From positions 1 through 5,762 of the forward strand of contig JAISVO010000063.1 in NCBI GenBank assembly GCA_031271525.1: 5,762 nucleotides of DNA, in the 5' to 3' direction. Below the pieces are notes generated by a model that saw only the letters and a program-made list of their open reading frames with translations, was not told where the DNA came from and did not search any database. Every line of letters begins with the position of its first letter. Position 1 is the first letter of the stretch. This document shows positions 5,306 to 5,762 of the stretch, piece by piece. A program made the position numbers and the translations under genes. The stretch comes from Oscillospiraceae bacterium. Lineage in GTDB: Bacteria > Bacillota > Clostridia > Oscillospirales > UBA929.

Positions 5306-5762
5306 ATGGGACTGATCAAAGCGGTGCTGGGGGCGGCGGGTGGAGCGCTGGCCGATCAATGGCTGGACTTTATCTACTGTGACTCCCTTCCGGCAAATGT
5401 TTTGGCGGTAAAGGGACAGAAGCGCGTTTCGGGGCGTTCGTCCAATACCAAAGGCGAGGAGAACATCATCAGTAACGGCTCCGGGATCGCCGTAGCCGAC
5501 GGGCAGTTTATGATGATCGTCGAGCAGGGGAAAATCATCGACTTCTGCGCGGAACCGGGGCAGTACACCTTCGACACCGGAACGGAACCGTCGCTGTTCG
5601 CGGGCGGCAGCCTTGGGGAAAACGCGATGGCTTCGCTGAGGAACGTCTTTGAGCGCTTCAAATACGGAGGGTCGCCGGGTAAGGATACACGGGTCTACTA
5701 CTTCAACACAAAAGAGCTGATCGGGAATAAATACGGAACACCCAACCCCGTTCCGTTCAGGG
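5306..5762 (+). CDS. SPFH/Band-7 domain protein, YdjI-like, N-terminal 152 residues (3' end beyond window)
   Basis: The open frame starts at an ATG preceded by AAGGAGG (5291-5297, eight bases away) and continues without a stop to the right edge. The start MGLIKAVLGAAGGALADQW, then YCDSLP (24-29), a short linker with NIISNGSGIAV (53-63), a strand-rich stretch VADGQFMMIVEQGKIIDF (63-80) and EPGQYTFDTG (83-92) are characteristic of the prokaryotic SPFH family that includes B. subtilis YdjI, sometimes labelled virion core protein by annotation pipelines. No viral context is seen. In B. subtilis YdjI works with YdjG and YdjH to recruit PspA to the membrane; that is known for the relative and not shown here. 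The N-terminal hydrophobic stretch is short and no clear membrane helix is seen. The C-terminal part, often a zinc ribbon in this family, lies outside the window. Confidence 0.85.
   Translation, partial: MGLIKAVLGAAGGALADQWLDFIYCDSLPANVLAVKGQKRVSGRSSNTKGEENIISNGSGIAVADGQFMMIVEQGKIIDFCAEPGQYTFDTGTEPSLFAGGSLGENAMASLRNVFERFKYGGSPGKDTRVYYFNTKELIGNKYGTPNPVPFR

Overview
The window reads as a chromosomal housekeeping segment from a GC-rich (roughly 60% by eye) member of the Bacillota, probably class Clostridia. This is inferred from three things: the set of genes (elongation factor P beside a small acidic zinc-ribbon protein of the clostridial CD1247-like type, and a YdjI-like SPFH protein), strong GGAGG-type ribosome binding sites, and sigma-A-like promoters with 17-bp spacers. 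No insertion sequence, tRNA, rRNA, CRISPR array or prophage gene was seen.

Left half (positions 1-2667, all minus strand): one tightly packed transcription unit reads right to left. It starts from a good promoter at 2639-2667 and runs efp (elongation factor P), the CD1247-like protein, nadA (quinolinate synthase) and nadB (L-aspartate oxidase, cut by the left edge). The junctions are a 21-bp gap, a 14-bp overlap and a 4-bp ATGA overlap, so the last three genes are probably translationally coupled. NadB and NadA catalyse the two successive steps from aspartate to quinolinate in de novo NAD synthesis. nadC may follow off the left edge.

Middle (2668-3645): a divergent plus-strand promoter drives a DeoR-family regulator. 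Its DNA-binding domain looks standard, but two hallmark motifs of its sugar-phosphate sensor domain are altered. A GC-rich hairpin at 3604-3639 lies between the convergent 3' ends of this gene and guaB.

Right half (3646-5762): guaB (IMP dehydrogenase with a CBS pair) is on the minus strand. It has a near-consensus promoter whose spacer holds a perfect 6-3-6 palindrome, a candidate operator. Diverging from it is the start of a YdjI-like SPFH/Band-7 protein, cut by the right edge.

I found no convincing undescribed system. The points most worth following are the coupling of a translation factor and a metal-binding acidic protein to NAD synthesis, the altered DeoR sensor, and the palindrome inside the guaB promoter.
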